This document shows, one piece after another, positions 7,456 through 16,115 of a stretch of DNA of 64,000 bases. Position 1 is the first letter of the stretch. Every line of letters begins with the position of its first letter. Source of the DNA: Solibacillus merdavium (GTDB taxonomy: Bacteria > Bacillota > Bacilli > Bacillales_A > Planococcaceae); contig NZ_JACSPW010000008.1 of assembly GCF_014836935.1 (NCBI RefSeq), forward strand, positions 62,001 to 126,000, given 5' to 3'. A program made the position numbers and the translations under genes. The notes under the pieces are model-generated. The model did not search any database. It saw only the letters and a program-made list of their open reading frames with translations, and was not told the origin of the DNA.

Positions 7456-9467
7456 TAGTCAAATCGTTCTAACCAATTCAATATTTTCTTTTGTATTTTA
7501 GGGGAGCCCGCTACGAGTCCTCGTTCAATTTTATTCAAATACGAGGCGGAAATTTCAATTTCTTCTGCTACACTTGTTAGCGTGAGATTTTGACTTATAC
7601 GCACTTCATGGATCCGCTGTACGAGTTCCGCCTGATAACTAGTCTGCATATCATTACTTGCCGTAATCGACTTCACAGGTTTTTTTACCCTTTCAATCGA
7701 TCGGTAATGTTCTTTTACTTCATGAACTGGGTCAATCATGATGGCAGTATTTAGCCAATACTTTAGCCAGCCTTTACCTTGGGCAATATTTTCATCCCAA
7801 TTAACATAGTACCAATCGGCAATAATTTTATCTTCCGCTAATTTATCCAAAGCTCTTTCAAGCCTCTCTCTGGTACGTACTGGCAGCCGGTCATTCACCT
7901 CTTCACCACATGCATCCAGTAGCGTATTCACCCGGTTTAATTGCTGGTAGTCCCCTTTATATGCCTGCGTTCTCCATCTCCAACTTAAATAGCGGCATAA
8001 CTTTTTCTCAAGATGGAATCGCGCTGCATGATATTGCATTGCTTTTAATGGAAGCAACGCCATTTGACGTTTCGAGGAGGTTAAATATTTCGCAAATACT
8101 TTATCTACTGTAAATGTAAAGGACTTACTACAAGTTTCCTCATTAACCTCATATTCCTCTCCCATCGCATTTTTAAATAGAAACGTTCTGCCTTGGACTT
8201 CTACTTGAATCGGCTTATTATTTTTATACATAACTGTCTTATCGATTGTCAGCCACAGACTTTGAATAACCTTTAATGAATTGATTACCTGTTCCTTCTG
8301 TTTTGCTTCAAAGCCTCCCCGCCGCCCATCTCCACCTAATTTTGCACGAAGTCCTCTCATTATTAAAATATCTCTTAATTCAATCTCGACAATGTCCTCT
8401 GTATTTTTTGCTAGCTGTAAATATAGGTGACAAAGAATATCCAGCACATCAACATCCATAAGTGACATCTGTTGTGCAATATTTGAGGCACTTTGCTGAT
8501 TATTATCATATGCCGAATTAATATCTTGTCTATCGTTAATTAACGGAATTATTTGAATATTCCCGTTGGTATTTCCCTTCACAAAAGAATATTTCGGCCA
8601 CATAACCTCTTTATCTATCTTAAAGTTCTGTTTGTAAATCGCTTCCCTCACCACATGATAGGCTACATTATTCAAAACATAGGCATAGTTAGAAATAAAT
8701 TTCAGCTGAGGTGCTTCATTATTCTCAGCAACCGTTTTAGACTGTTCTATCACGCTTTCTATTTGTAAATAGGCTGAAATATTATTATTCAATTCATTAA
8801 TAAGCCTTCGCTGCCATTCTTTCAAATAAAGATCGACAAGATTACTAAATTTCCTAATAAATGATTTATTAATACTTAAATTAAAGCGCAACAACTCAAA
8901 AAATGTGACATTCAGCTCTTCACCCGATAATTCCTTTATGCCCCTAATCCCATTAATTAGAAACATTTCTTCCAAAATTAAAGTTTTCAACTGATTCCGA
9001 ATCCAAACATAAAAATTATCCCATGTTTCCTCTTTCCCTAAAAAAGTCTCATTCTGAATAATTACCTTCGTTTTTTCGATGGAATTCTCCAATAATTCAT
9101 CGTTATTCAAAATCGCATTACTTTCCTGTGTATTATGAGCTACCATATAAAAATTAATAGATATCGCCATTTTTTCAATTGTTCGTTTTCGCGACTGTAG
9201 TCTGATTTTGTAAAATAACTCCTCATTTTTGGCATATTCATCCCCATCTACAATATAACTAGGAGCATTTATACTACCTTCATCCTGCTCCACGTAGACA
9301 ATGGACTCATCCATAATATGCCTGTCGAAAAATAAACTATAATTCTTCTTACCAATATTATAATCACTTATAAATAGAACATAGAAATCCTTAATTTTGT
9401 GCTTTTCTTCTGCCATTATATGTTCCAAATACGCCTGTGTATTTTCACTATGAGCATAATCAAACAT
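7455..9467 (-). CDS. large protein of unknown function with C-terminal XRE helix-turn-helix
   Basis: 670 residues. The only domain I recognise is a C-terminal XRE-type helix-turn-helix (about 605-665, containing NLTLTSVAEEIEISASYLNK). The central part (about 335-400) has a predicted helical segment DVLDILCHLYLQLAK and a glycine/arginine-rich stretch LRAKLGGDGRRGGF; a basic region with KAMQYHAARFHLEKK follows. The arrangement faintly recalls winged-helix replication initiators, but I cannot name a family. There are no membrane segments. It is monocistronic, closed by its own terminator, and divergent from a 98-residue orphan gene. A DNA-binding role is likely; the biological role is unknown. 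Confidence 0.85.
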   Translation of the reverse strand: MFDYAHSENTQAYLEHIMAEEKHKIKDFYVLFISDYNIGKKNYSLFFDRHIMDESIVYVEQDEGSINAPSYIVDGDEYAKNEELFYKIRLQSRKRTIEKMAISINFYMVAHNTQESNAILNNDELLENSIEKTKVIIQNETFLGKEETWDNFYVWIRNQLKTLILEEMFLINGIRGIKELSGEELNVTFFELLRFNLSINKSFIRKFSNLVDLYLKEWQRRLINELNNNISAYLQIESVIEQSKTVAENNEAPQLKFISNYAYVLNNVAYHVVREAIYKQNFKIDKEVMWPKYSFVKGNTNGNIQIIPLINDRQDINSAYDNNQQSASNIAQQMSLMDVDVLDILCHLYLQLAKNTEDIVEIELRDILIMRGLRAKLGGDGRRGGFEAKQKEQVINSLKVIQSLWLTIDKTVMYKNNKPIQVEVQGRTFLFKNAMGEEYEVNEETCSKSFTFTVDKVFAKYLTSSKRQMALLPLKAMQYHAARFHLEKKLCRYLSWRWRTQAYKGDYQQLNRVNTLLDACGEEVNDRLPVRTRERLERALDKLAEDKIIADWYYVNWDENIAQGKGWLKYWLNTAIMIDPVHEVKEHYRSIERVKKPVKSITASNDMQTSYQAELVQRIHEVRISQNLTLTSVAEEIEISASYLNKIERGLVAGSPKIQKKILNWLERFD

Positions 9468-9659
9468 AAAACCCCACCTACCTCATATAAAAAAGTAGTT
9501 AATACGAGTATAATTTTAACATATTTAAGAATGTTTTGTAATATAAAAAGAGTGCAGCTGTTTATAACCCATTTATCATCGCCGCACCAATATTTTTTTA
9601 AATTTTTTGATAGATTTTCACTTCTCTTTACTATATATTTTGATAAAGGGGGTGATTAA

Positions 9660-9956
9660 ATGTTCAATCCAAGCATCCTGCAGGAAAACAATCCATTTTA
9701 TGAAATTGACGTTTTTTTCGGAGTTGAAGAGTATCCATCGTTTGTATCGATTATTTTGGACAAGGAAAAATGTTCGGTAACTATTTCATTAAACGAACCT
9801 GAAAATGAATTCGCGGAGATAACATTGGAGGATAACGTAGAAATAATACGAGTAACATTCGAAAGTTTATACGCTGCAACCGAATACTATAATAATATGA
9901 GAAATCCTATGAATATTAATAACATTGTAAAAAATTACAAAAGCAAGGAGCAATAA
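9660..9956 (+). CDS. hypothetical protein, 98 aa
   Basis: A soluble, acidic 98-residue protein that I do not recognise. It has a very strong ribosome binding site (AAAGGGGGTGATT just before ATG) and its own terminator, so it is probably expressed. The predicted pattern is alternating beta strands in the first 70 residues, then a helix. It is transcribed divergently from the large HTH protein, with a 192-bp shared promoter region (9468-9659), so the two may be co-regulated. No motif suggests a function. Confidence 0.75.
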   Translation: MFNPSILQENNPFYEIDVFFGVEEYPSFVSIILDKEKCSVTISLNEPENEFAEITLEDNVEIIRVTFESLYAATEYYNNMRNPMNINNIVKNYKSKEQ

Positions 9957-9981
9957 TCGCATCATGAACTTACATACGTAA

Positions 9982-10019
9982 AGCCATCCACATATAAGAT
10001 GTGGATGGCTATTTTTATT
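9982..10019 (+). terminator. terminator of the 98-aa gene
   Basis: A perfect 12-bp stem (AGCCATCCACAT / ATGTGGATGGCT) with a 5-base loop, followed by ATTTTTATT. It lies 25 bases after the stop codon. The stretch from here to 10158 holds no recognisable feature. Confidence 0.9.
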
Positions 10020-10158
10020 GGTCAGCAGATTTTGCTAAGCTTTTACTGTGAAAATGTCGCAGCATTTACAAATGGCTTTGTGGTGTAGTTTGAATTGTAG
10101 ATTTCTTGATCATTTACTACCGCGCTTTTTTATCCCGTTCGGCAAATAATAAGAAAGA

Positions 10159-11061
10159 TTATTTGTAATCATTCTGCCAACCCGGAAACCGTTCACTGCA
10201 GGCTTTCCAAAAGCCCCTTTGCACAGGGTCCAGTCCATTATAAAAGTTAATACGCAGTGATTTTGCCTGCGTAAAGTCAGCATGATTCATCACTTGAAAA
10301 TGGATATGGGGCTCAGAGGAATAACCTGAGTTCCCACAAAATCCTAGTAGTTGTCCAGTTTTTACACTATCGCCTACATTTACACAAATCGAATCCTTTT
10401 TAAAGTGAGCAATCATGCTATATTCGTTATTTTCGTGCACAATGATGCAATAGTTACCTAGAATATTGGTTTCATCCTTTTCCCCTGGTACATTATCTAT
10501 TATTGAATCCATTACTTTTAATACAGTGCCATCAGCAGGTGCTACTACTTCAGCTCCAAATGCAAAGTAATTTTCATTTTTTAATGGGGCATCTTTGTAT
10601 GTTTGGTGATTAACCATTTTTACTAAGTTATATGCATATCGTTGTTGTTCAAATGGGTAATGGTAGTTTACAAATTCATTCGTGCCTCCCCAAATAACAA
10701 ACCATTCATCTGTAATCGGCATCATGTATTTATTTTTTGTCCTTATTTGATTACTCATTGGACATGTTTCAAACGGTTTTAAGTATAGCCCCTGAATGAC
10801 ATCTTTATCATCAAAGACTAAAATCACCGCCTTTGTTTGTGCGTCATCTACCCATATATACCGGTACAAGCCACAAATAATATTGGACGCGATACACGTA
10901 TATTGACTCACACCATTATTAAACTTACTAGACAGTTCTAAGAATTGTTCAAAGGATACAAGTTCCTGAAATGAAATGGAAGTATTTTCATAGATTATTT
11001 TAAAATTCCTTTGTAAAAAAAATTCACCAAATCTTTCCTTTAGTTGGTAATTCATATACAA
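10159..11061 (-). CDS. M23-family metallopeptidase-like protein without signal peptide
   Basis: 300 residues. The C-terminal half (about 125-280) is an M23/LytM peptidase domain: HYPFEQQRYAYNLVKM, then a strand series with VVAPADGTVLKV, the motif MIAHFKKDS and the metal-binding SEPHIHFQV. M23 enzymes normally cut peptidoglycan cross-links, yet no signal peptide or membrane anchor is visible. It may be cytoplasmic, leave by another route, or act on another substrate. The first 120 residues are unrecognised. TTG at 11061 fits the GGGGGTG ribosome binding site best; ATG at 11055 is the alternative. Confidence 0.85.
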   Translation of the reverse strand: MYMNYQLKERFGEFFLQRNFKIIYENTSISFQELVSFEQFLELSSKFNNGVSQYTCIASNIICGLYRYIWVDDAQTKAVILVFDDKDVIQGLYLKPFETCPMSNQIRTKNKYMMPITDEWFVIWGGTNEFVNYHYPFEQQRYAYNLVKMVNHQTYKDAPLKNENYFAFGAEVVAPADGTVLKVMDSIIDNVPGEKDETNILGNYCIIVHENNEYSMIAHFKKDSICVNVGDSVKTGQLLGFCGNSGYSSEPHIHFQVMNHADFTQAKSLRINFYNGLDPVQRGFWKACSERFPGWQNDYK

Positions 11062-11268
11062 AAAAACACCCCCAAAAATTAATCTGAATTATAAGAATAT
11101 TTTAACAAATAAAGTCACTCTTGTCATGGTATTTAAGAATTCACAAAGATAAAAAAAGCTTAAAAATAGTGAAATCTGTCTATTGATTATTTTAATATAG
11201 GGATTAAAAATTCGCCAAACTTTGTTAATCATTTGATATAAGCACTTTTCACTATTTTAAATAGTCAA

Positions 11269-11322
11269 ATAAAAAAAAATACCCAACAGGGAAGACTTTT
11301 GTCAGGTCCATCTGATTGAGTA
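11269..11322 (-). terminator. terminator of the anti-sigma gene
   Basis: On the minus strand TACTCAATCAG pairs with CTGTTGGGTA (one bulge), enclosing a small inner hairpin, and is followed by nine T. It lies just downstream of the stop at 11340. The AT-rich stretch from here to 11061 contains no gene. Confidence 0.7.
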
Positions 11323-11339
11323 CCTTTTTAAGCTTTTTG

Positions 11340-12215
11340 TTAGTACATAATTATCCAACTGATAAAAAGTACAACAATCAGCATTATTTTGTACTTTTCT
11401 ACTCTTAAAATATTCAAATTGGGAACTTGCCGTTTCATCGGTAACCAGACACTGAAACCGTAACCAACTGCAAATAGTATTAACAGCGGCTTATACAACG
11501 GCCCAATCGTATTATGATACCAAAAAAGCAATCCTAAAATAGTTAAATTGATTGTAATGGAAACTCCTAGGCCGCGTACTTTTGTGGGCCGAACAAGCTG
11601 ACGTCGATTGTAATAAACTGCAGTAAAAGCATTCATGAGCAGCACTGCTACAGCGATCCATATGACCGGAAACTGTACTTTATAATGCGCATCAAACAAA
11701 TCCGAATAAATCGCCGTTGGATACTGTTCATATCCAGGATAGTAAAGATTATTATCAATATCATATAAATAATTCCACGACAACTCATATTGACGTTGCT
11801 CCCCGTTTTTAAATAAGACAACAATATCATATTGCTGATCATACTTTTCAGGAGCCGAAATTGTCGGGAGATCCGATAAATTCTCAAATAAAGTCACAAT
11901 ACTAGGAGTTGTTATATTTTCTACACCCATATAATTTGTTGATAATTTCCCCCTAAACCCCGTTTCTCCAAGGTGTTTATACGAGGTGATTTTAGCAATT
12001 TCACCTGAGGCTGCCTGATTTATTTGATTACTGGATGTATAAAATAAAAATAGGGCGATGAAACAAATAGCGGCGACGACGCCCAATTCTCGGAGAGGTT
12101 TCAATGAAATAGGCTCTTTTACTGGTTGATCTTTTATTTTGTTTAATATCGTTTGTTTTAATCGTTCATTTTCGGGAATTTTGTTTAACTCTTTTAATCG
12201 TTCATCAAGCTTCAT
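11340..12215 (-). CDS. membrane protein, probable anti-sigma factor
   Basis: 291 residues: a cytoplasmic N-terminus of about 45 residues, one transmembrane segment (about 48-63, LGVVAAICFIALFLFYTS), an extracytoplasmic region of about 120 residues, then three or four membrane segments to the C-terminus (WIAVAVLLMNAFTAVYY, ITINLTILGLLFWYH and others). It overlaps the sigma factor gene by 11 bases, the classic arrangement of an ECF sigma factor and its membrane anti-sigma partner. No zinc-binding HxxxCxxC motif is seen, so it is not a ZAS-type anti-sigma. The sensed signal is unknown. Confidence 0.75.
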   Translation of the reverse strand: MKLDERLKELNKIPENERLKQTILNKIKDQPVKEPISLKPLRELGVVAAICFIALFLFYTSSNQINQAASGEIAKITSYKHLGETGFRGKLSTNYMGVENITTPSIVTLFENLSDLPTISAPEKYDQQYDIVVLFKNGEQRQYELSWNYLYDIDNNLYYPGYEQYPTAIYSDLFDAHYKVQFPVIWIAVAVLLMNAFTAVYYNRRQLVRPTKVRGLGVSITINLTILGLLFWYHNTIGPLYKPLLILFAVGYGFSVWLPMKRQVPNLNILRVEKYKIMLIVVLFISWIIMY

Positions 12216-12699
12216 CGATTTCCCCCCCTAAAAGCTGTTGCAATGCCTTCATTGCACTTCGCTGTGTATTGGCTATTTTCATAGCCGGTAAACCCATAAT
12301 GTCACATGTTTCCTGAATCGAGAGCTCTTCAATTTTGCGGTAAATGATGACTTCACGCTGCATGGGCTTTAATTGTTGAAGTGCTTCATATAATTGCTTC
12401 CGCGATTCCTCCAGCATTAGCCATTCATGTGGCACATAAATGAATTCCTGCTGTTCCGGAGCACTTTTAAATGGCAGCCATTGAATTAATGCCTTTTTCC
12501 GGTAATAGTCATAAACAAGATTTCGGGCGACTTGCCTTATATAGGTTTGGAAATTAGCAACGTTTTCTGTATTAGATTTATAAATCCGTAAAAAAGTATC
12601 CTGCGTCAAATCTTCGGCAAGTTGCGCATTTGATACCATATACCGTATGTATTGATATGTTTTATGAAAATGTAGCTCATACAACTCATCAAAGTCCAT
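12205..12699 (-). CDS. ECF-type RNA polymerase sigma factor
   Basis: About 164 residues with sigma region 2 (about 8-70: YIRYMVSNAQLAEDLTQDTF, the DAED-like core-binding motif) and region 4 (about 105-158: MQREVIIYRKIEELSIQET followed by an HTH). It directs RNA polymerase to a small regulon, probably released by the overlapping membrane protein. An upstream GTG (12708) lies inside the GAGAGGTG ribosome binding site; ATG at 12699, 8 bases after GAGG, is the better start. An ECF-like promoter precedes it, suggesting autoregulation. Confidence 0.93.
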   Translation of the reverse strand: MDFDELYELHFHKTYQYIRYMVSNAQLAEDLTQDTFLRIYKSNTENVANFQTYIRQVARNLVYDYYRKKALIQWLPFKSAPEQQEFIYVPHEWLMLEESRKQLYEALQQLKPMQREVIIYRKIEELSIQETCDIMGLPAMKIANTQRSAMKALQQLLGGEIDEA

Positions 12700-12721
12700 C
12701 CCTTTCACCTCTCTTATTTAT

Positions 12722-12750
12722 ATAGACGAACGAAACGAAAAAATTTGTAA
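12722..12750 (-). promoter_or_regulatory. candidate ECF sigma autoregulatory promoter
   Basis: On the minus strand TTACAAA (12744-12750) is followed after about 15 bases by CGTCTAT (12722-12728), 22 bases upstream of the sigma gene start. CGTC-type -10 elements are typical of ECF sigma factors; the -35 is only a partial match to the usual AAC motif. Confidence 0.35.
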
Positions 12751-12848
12751 GTAATTATAAAAAATTTATAAATTACAATAAAGGCTTTTATTAATCATTG
12801 TAGAATAAGTGAAGAATGGTCCAAAATGAATGACTGGAGTTGATCTAA

Positions 12849-13040
12849 ATGGTAAATAAAATCAAGGATCTATTTACACCGAGACTACTCAGCTGTACAA
12901 ACTGCGCAGGTAAAATTGAAGAGGGTGACCGTTTTATCGCTCATATTACAATGCCTGCAGAAAAGAAAATGCTTGTCTCAAGAATGGATCAAGCCATTGC
13001 CAGAACGGCAAATCGTGTAATCTGTGAAAAATGTCAGTAA
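12849..13040 (+). CDS. small zinc-ribbon-like protein, 63 aa
   Basis: 63 residues with two Cys-x2-Cys pairs (CTNC at about 16-19 and CEKC near the C-terminus) separated by about 40 residues, consistent with a single zinc ribbon. GGAG lies 10 bases before the ATG, and a terminator follows the stop. It is divergent from the ECF sigma gene. I do not know its function; nucleic acid or protein binding is possible. Probably real, given ribosome binding site, terminator and conserved-looking motif. Confidence 0.75.
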   Translation: MVNKIKDLFTPRLLSCTNCAGKIEEGDRFIAHITMPAEKKMLVSRMDQAIARTANRVICEKCQ

Positions 13041-13054
13041 CACTAAAAACTCGC

Positions 13055-13095
13055 AAAAAAGCGTATTCGACGACCAAATCGAATGCGCTTTTTTA
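13055..13095. terminator. bidirectional terminator
   Basis: A 10-bp stem (GCGTATTCGA / TCGAATGCGC, one G-T pair) is flanked by A6 on the left and T6 on the right. It can serve both the small zinc-ribbon gene (plus) and the convergent membrane protein gene (minus). Confidence 0.85.
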
Positions 13096-13138
13096 TATAT
13101 TATGTTTAACCCTTCTAGGAGCATGACATTGGAAACTA

Positions 13139-13639
13139 TCATTTTATTTTACTTGTTTTGATAATCTTCCAAATCAGTACGACGAACAGCACAATCAGAA
13201 TCACAAAGAACGGCCAGCCTATTACAGCGTCATCACCTAATGCTATGGCAACTGTTCGATATACTATGTAGGCAAATAATATATTAATTATATTTCGCAT
13301 ATAATTTAATGTTTGGCGACTGTTTTGATAGAAGGCTTCACGATTAGATTCGTTCAGTCTTTCAGGGTAATTATGTGATTGGGGAAATTTTTCAAATACC
13401 ATTAAAAAGAAATGCATCGCAATAGCAATACCCGGTAAAATTAAAAGTTCCATTTTAGAGCCCCAACGATCAACATTACCACTGCCGTCAAAATGGGCCG
13501 GAACTTCATTTGGCATGTCTCGCCAGTTCATCACTAATATTGTTAACATAACGGCCAATGCCACATAGCCAATAATATCCATCACCCATTCCGATCTCTT
13601 TTTTGTTATGTCGATTTTAGGTTGCTTTAGATTACTCAT
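13139..13639 (-). CDS. DUF1648 (SdpI-like) membrane protein
   Basis: 166 residues. The DUF1648 signature lies between the first two of about four membrane segments: MPNEVPAHFDGSGNVDRWGS. DUF1648 is found in SdpI-type immunity proteins and many uncharacterised membrane proteins, so no specific role can be given. It is a single-gene unit ending at the shared terminator at 13055-13095 and divergent from the DedA-family gene. Confidence 0.85.
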   Translation of the reverse strand: MSNLKQPKIDITKKRSEWVMDIIGYVALAVMLTILVMNWRDMPNEVPAHFDGSGNVDRWGSKMELLILPGIAIAMHFFLMVFEKFPQSHNYPERLNESNREAFYQNSRQTLNYMRNIINILFAYIVYRTVAIALGDDAVIGWPFFVILIVLFVVLIWKIIKTSKIK

Positions 13640-13746
13640 ATTCTTTCACCTCATTCATTTATTCTCCGATGCTTTTTATAACCGTAATATGGCTGTATCC
13701 GTTATACTTAAACTTACTAATCCTATTGATAGGAGAAAAACAACAC

Positions 13747-14394
13747 ATGCTACTTGATATCATTCAATTTTTACGGGAAATCGACCAGGTCATTTTTTAT
13801 TACATAAAAGAGCTCGGCTTATATATTTATTTACTATTATTTGCGGTCGTTTTCTCAAAAACTGCCTTTGTCATATTAACGTTCCTGCCGGGAGACAGTA
13901 CGGTTTTTACGAGCGGTACATTAGCTGCGATTGGCAAACTTGATTTAATTACATTACTCATTATATTTATTGTCGCAACAACACTTGCTGATAGCAATAA
14001 CTATTTAATTGGTAAAATCGTTCGAAAAATTCCGGAAAGACGTAACCTATTTATGCGTTTTATTTCCGAAGAAACGACTGATAAAGCGTTAAATTTTTTA
14101 AAGGAATATGATCGTGTTGCCATTACCTTTTCCCGCTTCGTTCCATTAATGCGTACGATGACGCCTTTTATATGCGGTTATTCAGGGTTATCCTACGCGA
14201 CATTTTTACGCTACAACTTTATTGGCGCAACGCTTTGGACTGTTGTCTGGCTTGGTGGCGGATATTTACTCGGAAATATTCCTTGGGTAGAGGATAATAT
14301 TGTATTAACGTTAGCTATTATTTCGGTAATTGTTTTTGGTTTTACAGGATACGCCTACTTAAAACAATTTAAAAAGAAAATTGCCTTAAAATGA
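13747..14394 (+). CDS. DedA/VTT-family membrane protein
   Basis: About 215 residues with the DedA signature: a re-entrant N-terminal segment with TFLPGDSTVFTSG, then SRFVPLMRTMTPFICGYSGL, and three or more C-terminal hydrophobic helices. DedA proteins include lipid scramblases/flippases (for example undecaprenyl phosphate or phosphatidylethanolamine flippases), so a role in envelope lipid movement is likely; the exact lipid is unknown. The frame extends upstream to 13669, but ATAGGAG lies 11 bases before the ATG at 13747, which gives the usual protein length, so that start is preferred. Confidence 0.88.
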   Translation: MLLDIIQFLREIDQVIFYYIKELGLYIYLLLFAVVFSKTAFVILTFLPGDSTVFTSGTLAAIGKLDLITLLIIFIVATTLADSNNYLIGKIVRKIPERRNLFMRFISEETTDKALNFLKEYDRVAITFSRFVPLMRTMTPFICGYSGLSYATFLRYNFIGATLWTVVWLGGGYLLGNIPWVEDNIVLTLAIISVIVFGFTGYAYLKQFKKKIALK

Positions 14395-14395
14395 G

Positions 14396-14440
14396 AAAAG
14401 GAGCTACTATCATTATGATCAATGATACGCTCCTTTTTTT
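14396..14440. terminator. bidirectional terminator
   Basis: GGAGC-TAC-TATCATT pairs with AATGATA-CGCTCC (small internal loop), with A-rich sequence on the left and T7 on the right. It ends the DedA gene (plus) and the cheW gene (minus). Confidence 0.85.
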
Positions 14441-14460
14441 AGTAGAACACGTATACTAAA

Positions 14461-14943
14461 TTATACGTTTGTTTGTTCTTCTTCTTGCATTTTGTGCAAA
14501 TACTCAATGATTTCGCGCATGCCCTCAAGTGAGTGAACGAGAATTCCAGGATCAATACAGGAAATCATGCGGTTTTCCAAATTCGCAACAGCTGTAAAAT
14601 ATTTCGTCTTATTATAATTGACAAGTCCCAGTTGCGTTAAAACGCCCTCTTCAAAATCAATAATTTCCTTCGCATCTACTACTAATAGACCGTAGTTGAT
14701 CATCTCCGTTTTTAATACGATCACTTTTAAGTTTTTCGTATCTGTTGGACGGTTATATAAGATAGACTGAAAATCAATAACCGGCGTAAGCTCCCCACGA
14801 ATCCGTGAGAAACCTAATAAATATTTCGGTAAGTGCGGTATAGGTGTTACGCGCTCCAATTTTTCAATAGAGACCACTTGATCTACTGGTACGGCATACT
14901 CTTCTGTTCCACATAAAAATACGACTGCTTTTTCAAATCCCAT
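14461..14943 (-). CDS. CheW-like chemotaxis coupling protein
   Basis: 160 residues forming one CheW domain: EYAVPVDQVVSIEKLERVTP near the N-terminus, LLGFSRIRGELTPVIDF in the middle and a GLLVVDAKEIIDF strand later. CheW links chemoreceptors to the CheA kinase. There is no receiver domain, so it is not CheV. No chemotaxis or flagellar gene is adjacent; it follows the M20 peptidase by 13 bases and is probably co-transcribed with it. It may be a stand-alone CheW paralogue with a specialised role. Confidence 0.9.
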   Translation of the reverse strand: MGFEKAVVFLCGTEEYAVPVDQVVSIEKLERVTPIPHLPKYLLGFSRIRGELTPVIDFQSILYNRPTDTKNLKVIVLKTEMINYGLLVVDAKEIIDFEEGVLTQLGLVNYNKTKYFTAVANLENRMISCIDPGILVHSLEGMREIIEYLHKMQEEEQTNV

Positions 14944-14956
14944 AAATACCCACCTC

Positions 14957-16066
14957 TTATTTCAACGTTTCGATAATAATCGCTTCTAATAAATCAGCCA
15001 GCTTTTCCAATTCTTCTACCGGCATTCTTTCGTTCGTTGTATGAATTTCCTCATAGCCTACCGATAAGTTTACTGTTGGAATCCCAAAGCCTGCAATGAC
15101 ATTTGCATCACTACCGCCACCTGAAATACCTAACTGTGGTGTGCGATCAACTGCCTCTACTGCAGCCTTTGCAATTTTAACCACTTGATCATCTTCTGTT
15201 ACACGGAAGCCAGGGTACATTAATTTTACTTCGACTTCTGCACGTGCACCGTTTTCTTTAGCGACACGCTCGAATGTCTCTTTCATATGTGCTGTTTGTG
15301 CATTTAATTTTTCTTCATCGATTGAACGTGCTTCAGCTAAAATATTTACTTCATCACAAACGATATTCGTCGCCTGTCCGCCTTCAAAGCGACCGATATT
15401 TGCAGTCGTTTCTTCATCCAAACGACCAAGGTTCATTTGAGCAACAGCTTTTGCAGCAACAGTAATCGCGGAAATACCTTTTTCCGGTGCAACACCCGCA
15501 TGCGCCTTTTTACCGATTATTTTAGCAAAAACTTTCGCCTGGAAAGGGGCTGCTACTACGATGCCGCCTACTTTTCCGTCACTGTCTACCGCAAAGCCGT
15601 ACTTCGCGATAATTTTCGAAGGATCCAGTTCCTTTGCACCGACCAAGCCGCTTTCTTCACCAGCAGTAATAATGAATTGAATCGTACCATGTGCGATATT
15701 CTTTTCTTTTAAACGACGTGCCATTTCAAATAATGCGGCCATACCTGCTTTATCGTCCGCGCCCAAAATAGTAGTGCCGTCCGAATAAATATAGCCGTCT
15801 TCACGAATTTCAGGCTTAATCCCTTTCCCTGGCACAACTGTGTCCATATGTACTGTGAAATAAATTGGTTCGATGGATTCGTCGCCTTTTAATGTAGCGA
15901 TAATATTGCCTGCGCCATGACCATTGCGTGTATGGGCATCATCCTGGTATACTTCAAAACCCATTTGTTCCAATTTTTCAACTAATACAGGTGCAATGAT
16001 TTCTTCGTGCTTTGTTTCAGAATCAATTTGCACTAATTGTAAAAACTCTTCTACTAAACGATTCAT
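14957..16066 (-). CDS. M20-family peptidase (PepT-like, YqjE type)
   Basis: 369 residues. Metal-binding motifs of M20 dizinc peptidases are intact: FTVHMDTVVPG, LGADDKAGMAALFE, TAGEESGLVGAKE, FAVDSDGKVGG, and the C-terminal VGYEEIHTTNERM. The lid domain occupies about 175-290. By family it is an aminotripeptidase-like cytoplasmic enzyme. In B. subtilis the homologue yqjE lies close to yqjD (the carboxyltransferase), and here the carboxyltransferase is about 5 kb away, so synteny is partly kept with an insertion between. AAAGGAG precedes the ATG. Confidence 0.92.
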   Translation of the reverse strand: MNRLVEEFLQLVQIDSETKHEEIIAPVLVEKLEQMGFEVYQDDAHTRNGHGAGNIIATLKGDESIEPIYFTVHMDTVVPGKGIKPEIREDGYIYSDGTTILGADDKAGMAALFEMARRLKEKNIAHGTIQFIITAGEESGLVGAKELDPSKIIAKYGFAVDSDGKVGGIVVAAPFQAKVFAKIIGKKAHAGVAPEKGISAITVAAKAVAQMNLGRLDEETTANIGRFEGGQATNIVCDEVNILAEARSIDEEKLNAQTAHMKETFERVAKENGARAEVEVKLMYPGFRVTEDDQVVKIAKAAVEAVDRTPQLGISGGGSDANVIAGFGIPTVNLSVGYEEIHTTNERMPVEELEKLADLLEAIIIETLK

Positions 16067-16115
16067 ATTCCATAACTCCTTTTAACTAAACAAGTTTACG
16101 CTTTATTTTACGCCT

